Shown in pieces: positions 22,561 to 33,558 of a stretch of 64,000 bases of DNA. The DNA is from Isoetes taiwanensis. Lineage: Eukaryota > Streptophyta > Lycopodiopsida > Isoetales > Isoetaceae. Both the position numbers and the translations under genes were made by a program. How positions within the stretch are numbered: position 1 is the first letter of the stretch; the number at the start of each line of letters is the position of its first letter. The stretch lies in assembly GCA_021234155.1 (NCBI GenBank), contig JAJEKV010000039.1, positions 5,500,745 through 5,564,744 of the forward strand, written 5' to 3'. The notes under the pieces were generated by a model. The model saw nothing but the letters and a program-made list of their open reading frames with translations. It was not told the origin of the DNA and did no database searches.

Positions 22561-24038
22561 TTATTGCAATGAGTGTGAGCAATCTGTTGTGCCATAATTC
22601 TGTATCAGAATTAGTTATGCAATTTATGTTGTTCTTAATGATGCCCTCCATTTGAAAAAGGTTTCTAAATCTTTTTGCATAAAACTTCAATGTATTATCA
22701 AGAAAAATACTACATCCTTTGGAATCAAAATGTATTTTGTATCCCAAATCAACTAATTGACTAACTGAGATCAAATTTTTGATCAAGGTAGGGACACATA
22801 AAACATTTTCTATGTCAACAATGTTTCCATCCAAATCTATCAGCTGCAACAGTCCAGTGCCTTCAGCAAGTTGAACTCCTCCATTTCCAACTTGAATTTT
22901 ACTTCTTCGAGTTGCATCAATGTCTTGGAGTAGATCAGTAGTTTGTACTACTGATCTCTCACCTTCACTATCAACTACAACAACATCAGGCCTTTTATTA
23001 GTTTCAGGATTTGTATTTCTTGCAATCATCAATCTATTTACCTCATTCTCATCTTGAATTTCTTCTTTGCTATCATCATCAGTTACTTTTGTGATGTGGA
23101 CCCCTGCAGGTTTGCTTCCTTCTTTTCTTTTAGCCCCTCTTCCTCCCTTAAAGTTTTTTCCTCTTCCTCTCCCTTGATTATAGTCCTTTGGAGTTGAGCA
23201 CTTTGCAGCTATGTGTCCTTTCCCTCCACAATTGAAACAATTAAATTCCTTTTTTAATTTTGGACATTGGCTTTTAAAATGACCAGTCTCATGGCAGTAA
23301 TAGCATGTGATTTGCTTTTTTGCACCAGCAAGTAATATCTCAGCAGAGTCTTCTCCCTCTTTTAATTTCTTTTGCTCAAATTCTGTTCTCAGCACTTTTT
23401 CAGCCTCCTCTCGAGTTTTACACGTTTCTTATGAATAATCCTAGCTGTTCATTGTCAATGATGGCCCTAGAAATTTGTAAAACCTGACTTCTATCTGATA
23501 TATTGACACCTGCTGCTGACAAGTCAGCAATCATATTGTCAAACTGGTTGAAATAATCTGAAACATCTCCATCAAAGCGAAGTTTTAAACTTCTGAGTTC
23601 ATTTTCCAAGAGGTCTATCTGAGAAGAGGTCTTCTCCTCAAAATTTTTAAGAAAAAACATCCACATTTGTCTAGGGTTTTTATCTCTCAGCTTTAGTCTA
23701 ATGGTAGAACTCACCTTACAGGAAATTATTCCCTGTGCCTCCTTAATTCGTGCATACGGTGACCTCCCTGCCATCCCTCCTTGGCTAACCATAGTCTCTC
23801 TTGCACTTGTCTCACCTGCATTTGCATTAGTAACATTTGCATTCACAGATCCTTCTGACACAGACCTTTGTATGGTGTTAATTGGACTGCTCAAGTCCAC
23901 ACCCTCTGGATCAACAGGATCCCACAAATCTTCTACTTCAAGTATATATTTACTAGCATCTTTCCATACTTGAAAGCCTGCTCCCCCTTTGAAAATTTCT
24001 ACACTGCTCAATAGACTGGCACCAAACCTGCTTGACAT
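22556..24038 (-). pseudogene. Copia A gag with two zinc knuckles, plus degenerate protease region
   Basis: The ATG at 24038 opens MSSRFGASLLSSVEIFKGGA, a 206-codon gag N-terminal part of the UBN2 type. A frameshift near 23410 leads to the next frame (23395-22556), with two CCHC knuckles, CYYCHETGHFKSQC and CFNCGGKGHIAAKC, that would package the genomic RNA. The protease region, near VVVDSEGERS and KIQVGNGG, shows DSE where copia proteases have the catalytic DSG, so the enzyme is probably dead. It ends in ELWHNRL of the GAG-pre-integrase region, where another frameshift follows. Confidence 0.88.
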
Positions 24039-24067
24039 TTTTCTTTAAAAATAATCAAGCACACCAA

Positions 24068-24079
24068 GCTCTGATACCA
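24068..24079 (-). other. Copia A primer-binding site
   Basis: TGGTATCAGAGC on the minus strand, two bases inside the 5' LTR. It is complementary to the 3' end of plant initiator tRNA-Met, the usual copia primer. Confidence 0.93.
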
Positions 24080-24081
24080 AA

Positions 24082-24678
24082 TGATGAAATTGAGAACAAT
24101 CTATTGTCAAACAAGAGCTTGAGACTAATCTAGCAACAATTCTTCTTCAATCAATCCTTTAGCAATAATTTCTCTAGCTAAAATGACCCCTTATAGAGCT
24201 ATAAGATCATTTCACATTTGAACCATAGGAAAAATTGATCAAATGTTACTGTTCATATGGTCATTGACTTAGCTACTATAGCAGCATTGACCCGAAAACC
24301 TTCTGCTCCAAATCGAACTTGAATTCACTCAATAAGCTGGTTTACGGCCGGAATTGCCTGTAATTCAATATATATTAAATGATTCAAGTGTTGGTTATAT
24401 GTACAGAGTTCTCATCGTCGGTTTTGCCATGAAAAACGACCGACATTGAGCTGTGATAATTTAAATGGTTTTGGCTCCATATCGGTAGCCTTAACCTCTT
24501 CAACAAATTTAGTAATAAATAAAATACAATGAACCATCGTTCATTGTTCTCATTTGAGTTATATACATAATGCACTAGGTTAATAATTTTACCTAGCTAA
24601 TATGTTGTCTCCAATGTGCATATCGTTTTGCATGCAACTTCCCCAAATATATGATGAACATATTCATAAATCCCAACA
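24082..24678 (-). repeat. Copia A 5' LTR (right copy)
   Basis: 597 bp, nearly identical to 19100-19697. Differences include single-base indels near the AGAGCTATA phrase and after GTTACTG, and scattered substitutions. Confidence 0.93.
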
Positions 24679-24862
24679 GTGAATACAATAATTGATATGT
24701 ATTCTAAATGTGGTTACATAGAAAATGCTAGAGAACTGTTTAACAGAATGCGCATATGAGATTTAGTCTCTTGGAATGTCATGATCTTGGGATATGTCCA
24801 TCATGGGGATGGGAAGGAAGCTTTGGCACTTTTAAGGAAAATGAAGCAAGTTGGCTTACGGC
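24679..24862 (+). pseudogene. PPR protein pseudogene, 3' part (continues from 19099)
   Basis: Reads VNTIIDMYSKCGYIENAREL then FNRMRI, a TGA where PPR proteins usually have an Arg before DLVSW, then DLVSWNVMILGYVHHGDGKE and LLRKMKQVGLRP. Joined across copia A (removing one GTGAA copy), the reading YEYDIIVVN leads straight into this block, so both belonged to one gene. The PPR similarity stops near 24862, where pogo-type transposon sequence begins. The C-terminal repeats and any E/DYW domain are missing. Confidence 0.85.
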
Positions 24863-26810
24863 CCACTGGCCCGGGAGATTATGCCCTTGTCCACACCTAT
24901 TTCGACCATTTCTCGAATGATCGTAGCCTTGTCTATGGCCTTATCATGGTCATGTTGGGGGCCAGAATTGGCTGCTGCATAATTGACCCAACCTTATGTG
25001 TCCAACCTCATGGAATTGACATGGCCAATCTCAGCATGTGTCTGTGTCTCTCCCTCCCTGTTGACCAAGTCCCATGTCTTCATTGGTGACCTGATTGTTT
25101 TAATGGAGTTTGGGACAGGTCTGACCGGAGGTAGGTACCCATCTATGCTAACATCCTGCAGACTAGCCGTCACCTGAGCATAAGTGTGTATCCTCCAAGC
25201 TACGCATAACCTCAACTTCTTTTTCACTATCATGGGCAACTGTGTGATCACTCATAACTGGGGTTGTCAATCCACTGACTTGCTGACGTTCATGGTCTAT
25301 CATGAATGATGTTTTGACTATTGGAGCCCTAATTGGACTCATCCCTTGCCTCATCCTCATCTTGTTTCTCATCTCTAACCTTTTGCTTTTCACCTCTTCA
25401 CTCATTGGCCTCTGGAAGCTAAAGACTGTAGCCACTAGGGCCTCTAGGGTACACGAATTCTCTAAGTCTTGCAATAGAGGCTTCAAATGCAGCGTCTGCC
25501 TTCTTCTTATTTTCCCTCCATTCCCTATTTTGTTGTGCTCTCTTAGCAGCCTCTAGCCTTTCCAATTTCCTTCTAGCAACCTTGATTTTCCTGGCTGCAA
25601 CTTGCTCATTCTTTAGTTTCTTAGCCTCAGCCCTTCTAGCCTTCTCAGCTGCCATCACAGAAGCAATCATTAGAGATGTGCACCCTTCCACTCAGATCAA
25701 GAGCTAAACCCTTATTCCTTGCTCTAATGGCCTGAGACTGCTGCACCTAGGCTTGTGATGTCCTCATGTTTTGAGCCTGCTACACATCTGCTTGAGTTGG
25801 TCCCATGATATGAGCTGGCAGCATATGTTGTAGTGATGGCCTCATGGTTGCATTGATGGCCTCATGGTTACTAACTTGTGCTCCTTCAATCTGAGATGGG
25901 TGCACACCATGACTTGCAATGTCTACATCCTCAATTCCATGTATATGCTCATCAGTAGGCTGCTGGCCATCATGCTCATCAGTAGGCTGTTGTGCCTCCC
26001 ATAACTGTTGCAAATCATCCATATTGAATTGTTCCAATTCCTCATCCTCTAGGTTGGCAGCCTTTTCTGCCCCACTTCTTATAATCTGCTCTATGGGCAT
26101 CCTACCAAACCTGCCACTTTCTTGGCCTGGCTTAACCTTATCCGAGTTGAAAGCCCATATCCCTGTTGCTTTAAAACCCGCCTTGATGTTGCTAGGTGTC
26201 AACCCCGATTCAATGGCCTATGAATGAGCTCTGCAATGTCCTCCCTCTTTGGCTTTGTCCTCCCTTACTAACCATATAGGAAGACCTCAATCTTTTGAAT
26301 GCTACTTTGAATGGTGCAAAGCATGCCATATCTAAAGGTTGTAACCTATGGGAATGGGCTGGCACAAGGGCAAAACGAATGCCCATTTCTTTAACTGCTA
26401 AAATTACTTCTAGCTCCACATGGCTGCCATGGCCATCCAATATTATAAGGTGTGGCCTTGATGGAGACACTCCACCTGGGATCCTAGCGACAAAATGTGA
26501 CAATCAGGACTTGAACGATTCTGTAGTCATCCAGGCTGAGGGCTGAACAGCCTAAATTGCCCCTTTCTCACATCTGGCAATGTTATCTTGCCTTATCCGG
26601 GTACCCTTGAAGATGTACATATTAGGTATCTTGAACCCTTCAGCATTTACGCATACCAGTATTGTCACCCACTCCCTGTTATTCATGACAACCTTACTTA
26701 TTCTATTCTCCCCTTTCCTCCCTATGATTTTCCTACCGTTTACCAGTCCAACTTGGATGCCAGTCTCATCAGCATTCCAAGGGTAGAAGCATAAAAGGGT
26801 GTCTGAATTT
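24863..26810 (-). mobile_element. pogo/Tigger-type (DDE_1) transposase pseudogene
   Basis: Read leftwards from about 26790: WNADETGIQVG, WVTILVCVNAEG and FKGTRIRQDN, then HLIILDGHGSHVELEVILA and HSHRLQPLDMACFAPFK (26440-26290), then MTPSNIKAGFKATGIWAFNS (26202-26140). These are the DDE_1 catalytic core (first Asp in NADETG, second in LDGHGSH) and the C-terminal GFxxTGIWPxN motif of pogo-like transposases. A Lys/Arg/Glu-rich coiled-coil stretch follows (25691-25450). The core has in-frame TAG and TGA near 26550 and 26515, and a frameshift near 26205. The N-terminal HTH/CENPB part was not found. Terminal repeats were not identified, so the outer limits are approximate. Confidence 0.75.
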
Positions 26811-27159
26811 TTTTGTATATTAATATAGAGAAATGAATTAGGTTAAAGTATTTATAATGTACATTTTGAATTTTACATGGAGTTGCCTATCATTAATAAA
26901 TGTGATTGACGTCTAATATTCTCCATAATTATGCCCATTCTCCCGAAATCTTGGCGTACATTTTGAACTTCCCTCAACTGATCAAACATTGACTCCAATG
27001 GATTCTACCTCAAGAAAGACTTGCCCCAAATCGATTATAGCTGCTCCTAAATCGAATGCATGTCAAGAATCAAATGTACGTTGAAGAAATTAAAATCCCT
27101 TTTCTTCGAACAATAATACAAATCTGCACATTGTAAATGCGAATGGGGAGTTTGTACAA

Positions 27160-27319
27160 TGATTACTAGAGGTGATCGGAAGTTTACGCACTAGTTTTTT
27201 TAGTATGGAGTGCTGAGGTGTCTTTGTCCCTTCGAGGCATTCTTTTTCCTCACTACTCGTCTTGTATCATTGCCATTCTTTTAATATAAGTGTCTCAGTT
27301 CTTCAAAAAAAAAAAAAAA
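27160..27319 (+). mobile_element. Probable LINE or SINE 3' end with poly(A)
   Basis: A sequence ending CTTTTAATATAAGTGTCTCAG, then TTCTTC and a run of about 17 A (27303-27319). The TTTTAATATA-poly(A) ending is typical of plant LINE 3' UTRs. No RT sequence is present, so the copy is heavily 5' truncated. Confidence 0.45.
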
Positions 27320-27358
27320 AACCCGATAATACAAATCTGCTTGACAATTTGATTTTTT

Positions 27359-28833
27359 GTGCATGATGTTGTATCTCCTTTCTGCAAAATGGATCGATGT
27401 CTTAAAGCACCAGATGTACAAGAAACTATGGAAGAAGGATTGGACTCTCATGCAAGCACTTCAGAGTCAGCGAAGGGATCAGAGTCACAAAGCACTCTTA
27501 CAACCAGGCAAAGAAAATCTAAACAGAGGGTTTGTAAGGGTGGATACGTGACAAAGCTAATTAGAAGAAAGGTGAATGCTGCTGTAAATCCTATAATGAA
27601 TAAGGTATCTAATTTGACCCCAGAACAACAAAATATAATTGCAGGAAGATTATTGCAGGACAAAAGATTGCAATTCCTATTTGAGCAGTCATTGGAAGGC
27701 CTCAAGAGGCTATTGTGAAGACAGAACTGGTAAAGAATCTAAATGATGGCCTCCAAGATGTCAATCATGCAAATAGCAATGATAAACTTATTGCAAAGCA
27801 TTCTGTCCTATCTATAGTGGTTGGAGAGGAAGGAGAATTACAGAAGACTTCATTAGCAGCTAAGTTGCTGAAATACATCCTAAAAATATGAAACTAGCAG
27901 TGAAGAGAAGGAAAAGAATGTCACTAGCTGGAATAAATATGTGGGCATTAGCAGGCCGAAATCCAAGAACAAATAGTATAGATCAGGCTATGAAGGATAT
28001 GGTTGCTCAGTTTTGGTTAGATAACTCAAAGGTTTCACCAAAAATTAGAGATGTCATGAAGAAGAGGACACAACCAATTCAATATATTGACATTACACAG
28101 ATATGAGCTGCTCTTTAAGTGGCATAACTTAATTTAGATGTAATTGCATCTTTTTTTGCAGAAGTAAAAATGTTTTTTATTTTGTAACTTGGCACTTTTG
28201 TTTTCACTGATGTAAAGCTTGTAACAGATTTCTTTAGTTTTTGAATGTAATGTAGATGTAGTTTGCAGTAGTTTGCTCTAAATGAAAATGTCAAATTACT
28301 TCATGACAATACGTACATGCATATCTGTTTACATTTTCTCCATGTGTTCAGGAAAGTTAGCTAGTTTTGTAAATGAATGGCGTGCGTTTACATCGGTAGT
28401 AAAATCAATTCTGGATGTATTGTAGATGTAGATAGTAACTAAGAAGAAATTAATGTGGAGATGTATTAATTGTCAAGAAATTATGTGACTGCAATAATAT
28501 AGTAAATGGAATAAAATGTATGTGAGAATATACATGTATGTGTGGGAGTTTAGGGTCTTGAATATGTAAAAGAAAAGTATCTAATGTAATGAGGTGACTA
28601 GTTTTATGTAACTTTTTAATTTTACAGTTCAAAATTTTGTGGATCAGTATCCAGAGGTTCGGATTTGGATTAGGCAATTTGAGTACTTAAAACCTTCTTG
28701 CATTAGAAAGCTAAAGGAAAGAAACGCATATGAGCAATCAGATCTGTACAAGAAGGCGTTTAATTTGATGAGGTCAAGACTTCATGAAAATTGTTCATGC
28801 AATTGTTGTGTGCGCGCATCTGAAGCTCATTGA
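27359..28833 (+). pseudogene. N-terminal part of the FSENYTL-type transposon protein, frameshifted
   Basis: Block 1 (27359-27715) contains RKSKQRVCKGGYVTKLIRRK and NLTPEQQNIIAGRLLQDKRL. A frameshift near 27705 leads to AIVKTELVKNLNDGLQDV, and a second near 27880 to NMKLAVKRRKRMSLAG and MVAQFWLDNSKVSPKIRDVM. After an AT-rich gap of about 520 bases, TTTTACAG (ending 28627) precedes FVDQYPEVRIWIRQFEYLKP and IRKLKERNA, ending in CSCNCCVRASEAH. The FW.DN..VSP..RDV and FE.LKP..V.KLKERN motifs match, from memory, the N-terminal half of the family whose middle part lies at 16468-16911. The terminal CxCNCC usually begins a cysteine cluster. The 3' end overlaps the opposite-strand gene at 28795. Confidence 0.45.
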
Positions 28834-29244
28834 CATGCTTGTTCTTGCTACATTACAGAATTCTTCATTTCGTTCATGCATGCACCTTAATAATCTGTGA
28901 ATTTTAGCCAACAATTGGCCACTGTATTGCATCATGTCTGTGCAATATCCAAGCAAACCTGATTTACCTTCACAAGCAAACTTTACTAAGCTGGCAACCG
29001 AATTAAAATCTGGATGATGTCCGGTCATAGGATTCTTTGGGTAAATCTCTCCTCTTGCCCAAATATTTGCATGCTTTGCTCCAGAATTGCACAATGCATT
29101 CTCATCTTCAAGGTGCCCTGAAATTAACCTACGCTTGTTTGTGGTTTGAGCATACTCAGCTGATGGGAGGTTAATTGTGATCTGGGCCATAACAATGGAA
29201 GCAAGCAGTTGAAGCAACAGAGTATGGACAACTACCCGGGCCAT
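28795..29244 (-). CDS. Putative secreted cysteine-containing protein, unidentified
   Basis: A 149-residue frame from ATG at 29244 to TGA at 28797-28795. Residues 1-20 (MARVVVHTLLLQLLASIVMA) form a clear signal peptide with cleavage expected after VMA or AQ. The mature part is polar with six cysteines (ALC, FAC, GYC, RC, FC, RC), suited to disulfide bonds outside the cell. It includes IWARGEIYPKNPMTGHHPDF and ASLVKFACEGKSGLLGYC. I do not recognise the family. A G-box lies about 295 bases upstream. The last 13 codons overlap the opposite-strand transposon remnant, so the true C terminus could differ by splicing. Confidence 0.5.
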   Translation of the reverse strand: MARVVVHTLLLQLLASIVMAQITINLPSAEYAQTTNKRRLISGHLEDENALCNSGAKHANIWARGEIYPKNPMTGHHPDFNSVASLVKFACEGKSGLLGYCTDMMQYSGQLLAKIHRLLRCMHERNEEFCNVARTSMSMSFRCAHTTIA

Positions 29245-29536
29245 GATCCTGTTGGTTTTTTATCAGGGCGCAAGATTTGAATTTTTGAATTTGAATTTCA
29301 TCTGTGAAAACATCAAAGCAGATCGGATGGAGGAAGGAGTTGCATCATGGATCAGATGGGTATGCACGGCCGAATTTTGGATCCAAGAGGCAGCACTCGG
29401 ATCTGTTATGGACTTCGTATGCCATCGATTTTGGTTTACAATGGGTTGGTTGATCCTAAACAAATGCAGGCGGCCAAGGAGCTCTAGTTCACGGGAATGG
29501 AAGATCTCCCCAGCTAACCCACACGAACTTGGCATC

Positions 29537-29542
29537 CACGTG
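29537..29542. promoter_or_regulatory. G-box upstream of the secreted-protein gene
   Basis: CACGTG within CCACGTGG, about 295 bases upstream of the ATG at 29244. No convincing TATA box lies between, so its link to that gene is tentative. Confidence 0.35.
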
Positions 29543-29569
29543 GCAGCAGGGGAGCATAAAAAGGAATAA

Positions 29570-30566
29570 GAGATTTGAAATGGGGGGTGGAAAAGATATC
29601 ACAGATTTGCATTATTAATGCAAAAAAATGACCCATAGCCCCATATTATATTTAACAAGAAAATACATGGAAAATAATTTATAATTTCTTAGGGGGCCCT
29701 TTGGAGACCCCAGATTTTCTCTAATGACAGAGCTAAGCTCCATCTAGCTCCAAATGAACGTAATTCTAGTGCGAAGAATGAGAAAAGGGATTCAGTCTCA
29801 ATAGGTAGAAGAATAAGAAAAGGGATTCAATCTCAGTAGGACGAGTAATAGAGCTAAGCTTTCCACCTAAATCCAAACTGCTCTTAGGAACTATAAGAAA
29901 AATGCGCAACATAGCTATGGAAAAAGCCTTCTTGAACATCTGAGAGCCTTTTTGCCATGGCCACACTTCTCTCCCCTGTTTCCTTGCCACGCCATAGCCA
30001 CGCTGCCCTGTCTTGCTATTGAAAATAGAAACCTACCTTCTCTATAAAGAAGCTAAAAGAAAAATCCACACTAAGACATTAGAAAATCCAAACCATATTT
30101 CTGACGTGAACATTACACGGTTTTGGCATACTCATACTTGCCAAAAGCATATAAAATCTTGCGTACACCTGCTCCTTTCTTCAATTGCAGAAGATAATAA
30201 TAAAGACAAAAGAAGTTGCCTCTCATTGGTTGAAAATAGTTTAAGAAACATCAAACATTATTACATATCTGTATGGCTAGAATGTGAAGTTTTAAGCCAC
30301 TTCAACATCAAACATCTCATAGGACATATAGTATTCATTGACAATAAAGACAATCTAATCCAATCCAAATCCAATTCATTTTTTTATTGCATCCAACGTT
30401 GAAGTACCATACACCTAAATGTCAGTAATGGATTCTATAATAGGGCATGTTATCTTCTAACTTGGTGAAGCCTGGATAATGATCTTATTCGCATCATGGC
30501 CTGAAAGCAAACATGGAATTAACAACTATGTAACCTTGAAAAAATGACTAAACAAGAAACTGACCT
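29570..30566. other. Unassigned AT-rich sequence
   Basis: At 29775-29850 the phrase AAGGGATTCA(G/A)TCTCA occurs twice. Open frames (for example 30013-30402) show no motif. Part of this stretch is probably the 3' flank of the gene at 30567-30818. Confidence 0.4.
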
Positions 30567-30818
30567 TTAACATTGGATGGCATTACAGGCCTTGGCCACA
30601 TTTTTGGCATTTGTTGCATATTGAGATGGGATATTGTGGGAACATGAGCAAAGTTGCTGACCAAGTTTGTGCATCTCAGTGCAACAATCAGAAGAAGGAG
30701 AGCTTCCAGAAAGCACAGAAGCTCGACATGCACTAAAAAGGTTTTCGCATTGACAATCAACTCGACACACGAGAAAGAACATCATGAATGCTACAAGCAT
30801 AATCATTGCCTTTGCCAT
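30567..30818 (-). CDS. Non-specific lipid-transfer protein-like (type 2-like eight-cysteine motif)
   Basis: An intact 83-residue protein. Residues 1-22 (MAKAMIMLVAFMMFFLVCRV DC) are a hydrophobic signal peptide. The mature part of about 60 residues carries eight cysteines spaced C-x6-C-x13-CC-x10-CxC-x18-C-x4-C. That is the eight-cysteine motif of the LTP/2S-albumin/hydrophobic-seed-protein superfamily, and the size fits type 2 nsLTPs, which bind lipids in the cell wall and act in cuticle formation or defence. The last two gaps are shorter than in classical LTP2, so the subfamily is uncertain. The ATG at 30818 is the only sensible start; a shorter out-of-frame reading overlaps it. No introns are needed. 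Confidence 0.75.
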   Translation of the reverse strand: MAKAMIMLVAFMMFFLVCRVDCQCENLFSACRASVLSGSSPSSDCCTEMHKLGQQLCSCSHNIPSQYATNAKNVAKACNAIQC

Positions 30819-30844
30819 CTTTCCAATCTAGCAAAAATAAGAAA

Positions 30845-30850
30845 TATATA
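30845..30850 (-). promoter_or_regulatory. TATA-like motif before the LTP-like gene
   Basis: CTTTATATATTTC on the minus strand, only about 27 bases before the start codon at 30818. If used, the 5' leader would be very short. It may instead be chance AT-rich sequence. Confidence 0.3.
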
Positions 30851-31188
30851 AAGAGTTCCAATAACAACAACGATGGAGGAACTGTGTTATTCATCTTCAA
30901 ACTCATGCCTTCTTATACAAGGGACTATCTTAATTATTTTGATTACCTTGCTAATGTTGCCAACCGAAAAGTTGTATTTAATGCGATCCTCCAATTTCTA
31001 AATAAATTAACACCAACCGATCTAGTTAGGATGTCAAGTCTATACCACCATACGCATAAGTTTCTATGGGAATAATATTGTCCTACCTTTATTTTACTTT
31101 AGCATTGTTTTATCAAGCATATGTGGCACTTTTTGGCACATTTGGATTGGGAACTCAACTTCAATTCCTTGTGCTTTTTTCTGCTAGC

Positions 31189-31280
31189 TTTAACTTTTGT
31201 TTCATTACAAAGAGAACAATAAATATTGACATCCTTTAACTTATGTTTCATTATAAAGAGAGCAATAAATATTGACATCC
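31189..31280. repeat. Two tandem copies of a 46-bp unit
   Basis: Units at 31189-31234 and 31235-31280 share GTTTCATTA(C/T)AAAGAGA and CAATAAATATTGACATCC and differ at about three positions. Confidence 0.9.
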
Positions 31281-33526
31281 TTTAATTTTACAGCTTATCT
31301 TTGTCCTACTCATTCTTCTAACCACTTCAACGGGTGGAAAGCAGATTTGGTAGAGAAGAAAATAATACTATTCACTTCAACACTTTTAGACAAGTGTCCG
31401 CGAGGTGACAGAGGCTCGCCAATAGATTGTTCATAGCTTTGTGGCAGAGACTTTCAGACAAGTGTCCCAAATTGCATTGACACTTGACTGCTCTCAAATT
31501 TGCTCCTACGTGCCACTCGTCCCTTTCTAGACACTTCTTGATTGCCCCTTTCTCTCACTCACACTCTTCTATCTTGCCCCTCTAACCTCTTTTGGCTTGC
31601 CCCTTTCTCCCACTTTCACTCCTCTATCTTGCTTCTACAACCACAATCTTAACACGTCTATCCCATCATCCACATCTACACCCAAGGCCATGCCTATAGA
31701 TGGGAAGGACTTCTGGTCTGTGACATACTCTGTTCATAACCATCTCCTCAACTCATTCTCTCACCCGACCCTTATTCCTATCTAGATCTTCAATATTGAG
31801 CCCCTATTTTGTTAGCCAAATCAAACAATTTGCGTACAGTCTTTGTGAAATGTCTCTCTTTGGTCATCCAAGGAGGCTTCACACTCGAATGGTAGCATAC
31901 CATACTCTGCCAGCATTTTAATATGGTATTTTCACCTTCACACCCAGTTCAGTGTGCAGGAATTTCTTTCGTACCTTCTCAATTTTCTGCCTTAGCCCCC
32001 ATACTTCACACCCATAGAGGACCAGAATGAAACCATGCTCGACTAAAAAAGCTGACGAAATTAGTATGGAGAGGAGAATGCTTGAAGGTAAGTGCAATTG
32101 ATGCATTCATGAATGGTCATGGCATTTGAGCCTTTGGTCATTATTCCCTCGATCTTTAGTCTGATGCCTCGAGTTTTCATGTCGAGTCCTTGAACCATGC
32201 ATTGAAGACTATGAAGGATGCATTTAAAGATAGTTGGGGCCATCTAAGAGTTAAAGATCATTCTAAATGCTCAAGGGGATCAATTCTTCTAGAGTCTGAG
32301 CAAAATGGTCAATGGTACGTGCAATGATTTTGTAGCAGCTGCAAGGCAAGCTTTGCAGTAACACCTACAAAGACTTTGTTTGCAATTAGAAAATTGTTCT
32401 TGTTAAAATAAAAATAGATACTTGTTTTCATATCTTTCTTATCTTGTTTCGTTAGATGTGTTCGCCCAAGTCCTGCTTTCATGATAGATGGGGATACACA
32501 TGATGATATTGATGCTATTGTATTGAAAATGACTCCACCATGCTAAGGAGATCAAATGCAGTAAGAATTCTCAAGCTAATGTAACATTTCAGGAATGCAA
32601 CCCAAAGACATCTGCTCCTTATCTTGTTATTGAAGTTCTTGATTGAAGGCCTTTGAAAAATGATACATTCTAGATAAGTGTGAGCATTTAATTGCTCATT
32701 TAGAGCCTCTCGAGGCCAGAACATTGGGAATGGTTGCCTAAGAATGGAATCAGGGTGTAGAAAGAAGATGGTAGGGACTTCTTTATAATCCCGCGTGGAG
32801 TAGATAAAGCTGTTCAACCATGTGATAGGATAAACGATATAGGGGCTTTGATATTGTCTATTCTAGAATATATGATGCATTTGGCAATTATCTCTCGAGC
32901 TGATCAGAAATCATGGTCTAATACATAGATGAAGTTTATTGACTACTGGTCTACTTTATTGCATGTGCTTGGAGAAGTTGCTCCGGGAAACCTAAAACTT
33001 CAAGACATTTGGCCTTGCACAAGACAAAATGTATAATCTGAGCCAGATGTCATACATGTAGACGAGTATTTAGGCCCGCCATTTTATCTTGGCCCCCACA
33101 TGTTAAGAAAAGTTTGTTTTTGCTAGTGAGACTAGTTGCCTGATGTCCTACATGGATGGCCTATGCCAAAGAGGATCTCGAACAAGATCTAAACCAGCCT
33201 CACTATGAGGAGGTACTAGCCTTTGGTGGGAGCCTATAGCAAAGGAGGGTCTTCCTTATGCACAAATGTATATCAATTGTTCGGATAGGAAGTGGAGATC
33301 AAACCCTAATGATCGAGCATGTTATCAACATGTGAAGAGAATAGATTATGGCTGGCCCGTTTCAAAGTAAACTGTAAACAGAGCATTTTGATTTTCTTGA
33401 TTGACATTGAAATAAGTTATCTTAACCTTATAGATATAAGAGGAAACATTATCCATCTAGACCATTATGCAGCAATCTATAATACATAAATCTATTTTTT
33501 CCTAAGGTGTGGTTTTTTAAAATAGT

Positions 33527-33558
<32 letters not shown>

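Larger units (their letters stand above)
19100..24678 (-). mobile_element. Full-length Ty1/copia LTR retrotransposon (copia A)
   Basis: A 5.58-kb element with long terminal repeats 19100-19697 and 24082-24678, each starting TGATGAAATT and ending CCCAACA. It is flanked by the same 5-bp duplication, GTGAA (19095-19099 and 24679-24683). The primer-binding site is next to the right LTR and a polypurine tract next to the left LTR, so transcription runs leftwards. Domain order gag, protease region, integrase, reverse transcriptase, RNase H defines copia. The LTRs differ by about 14 changes in 597 positions by eye, so insertion is fairly recent but not fresh. All frames carry breaks, so it is not autonomous. 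It sits inside a PPR pseudogene. Confidence 0.95.

Noticed and set aside
26580-26794. Plus-strand frames opposite the pogo-type transposase
   Set aside because: The minus strand carries the NADETG and FKGTR transposase motifs; the plus frames have none.
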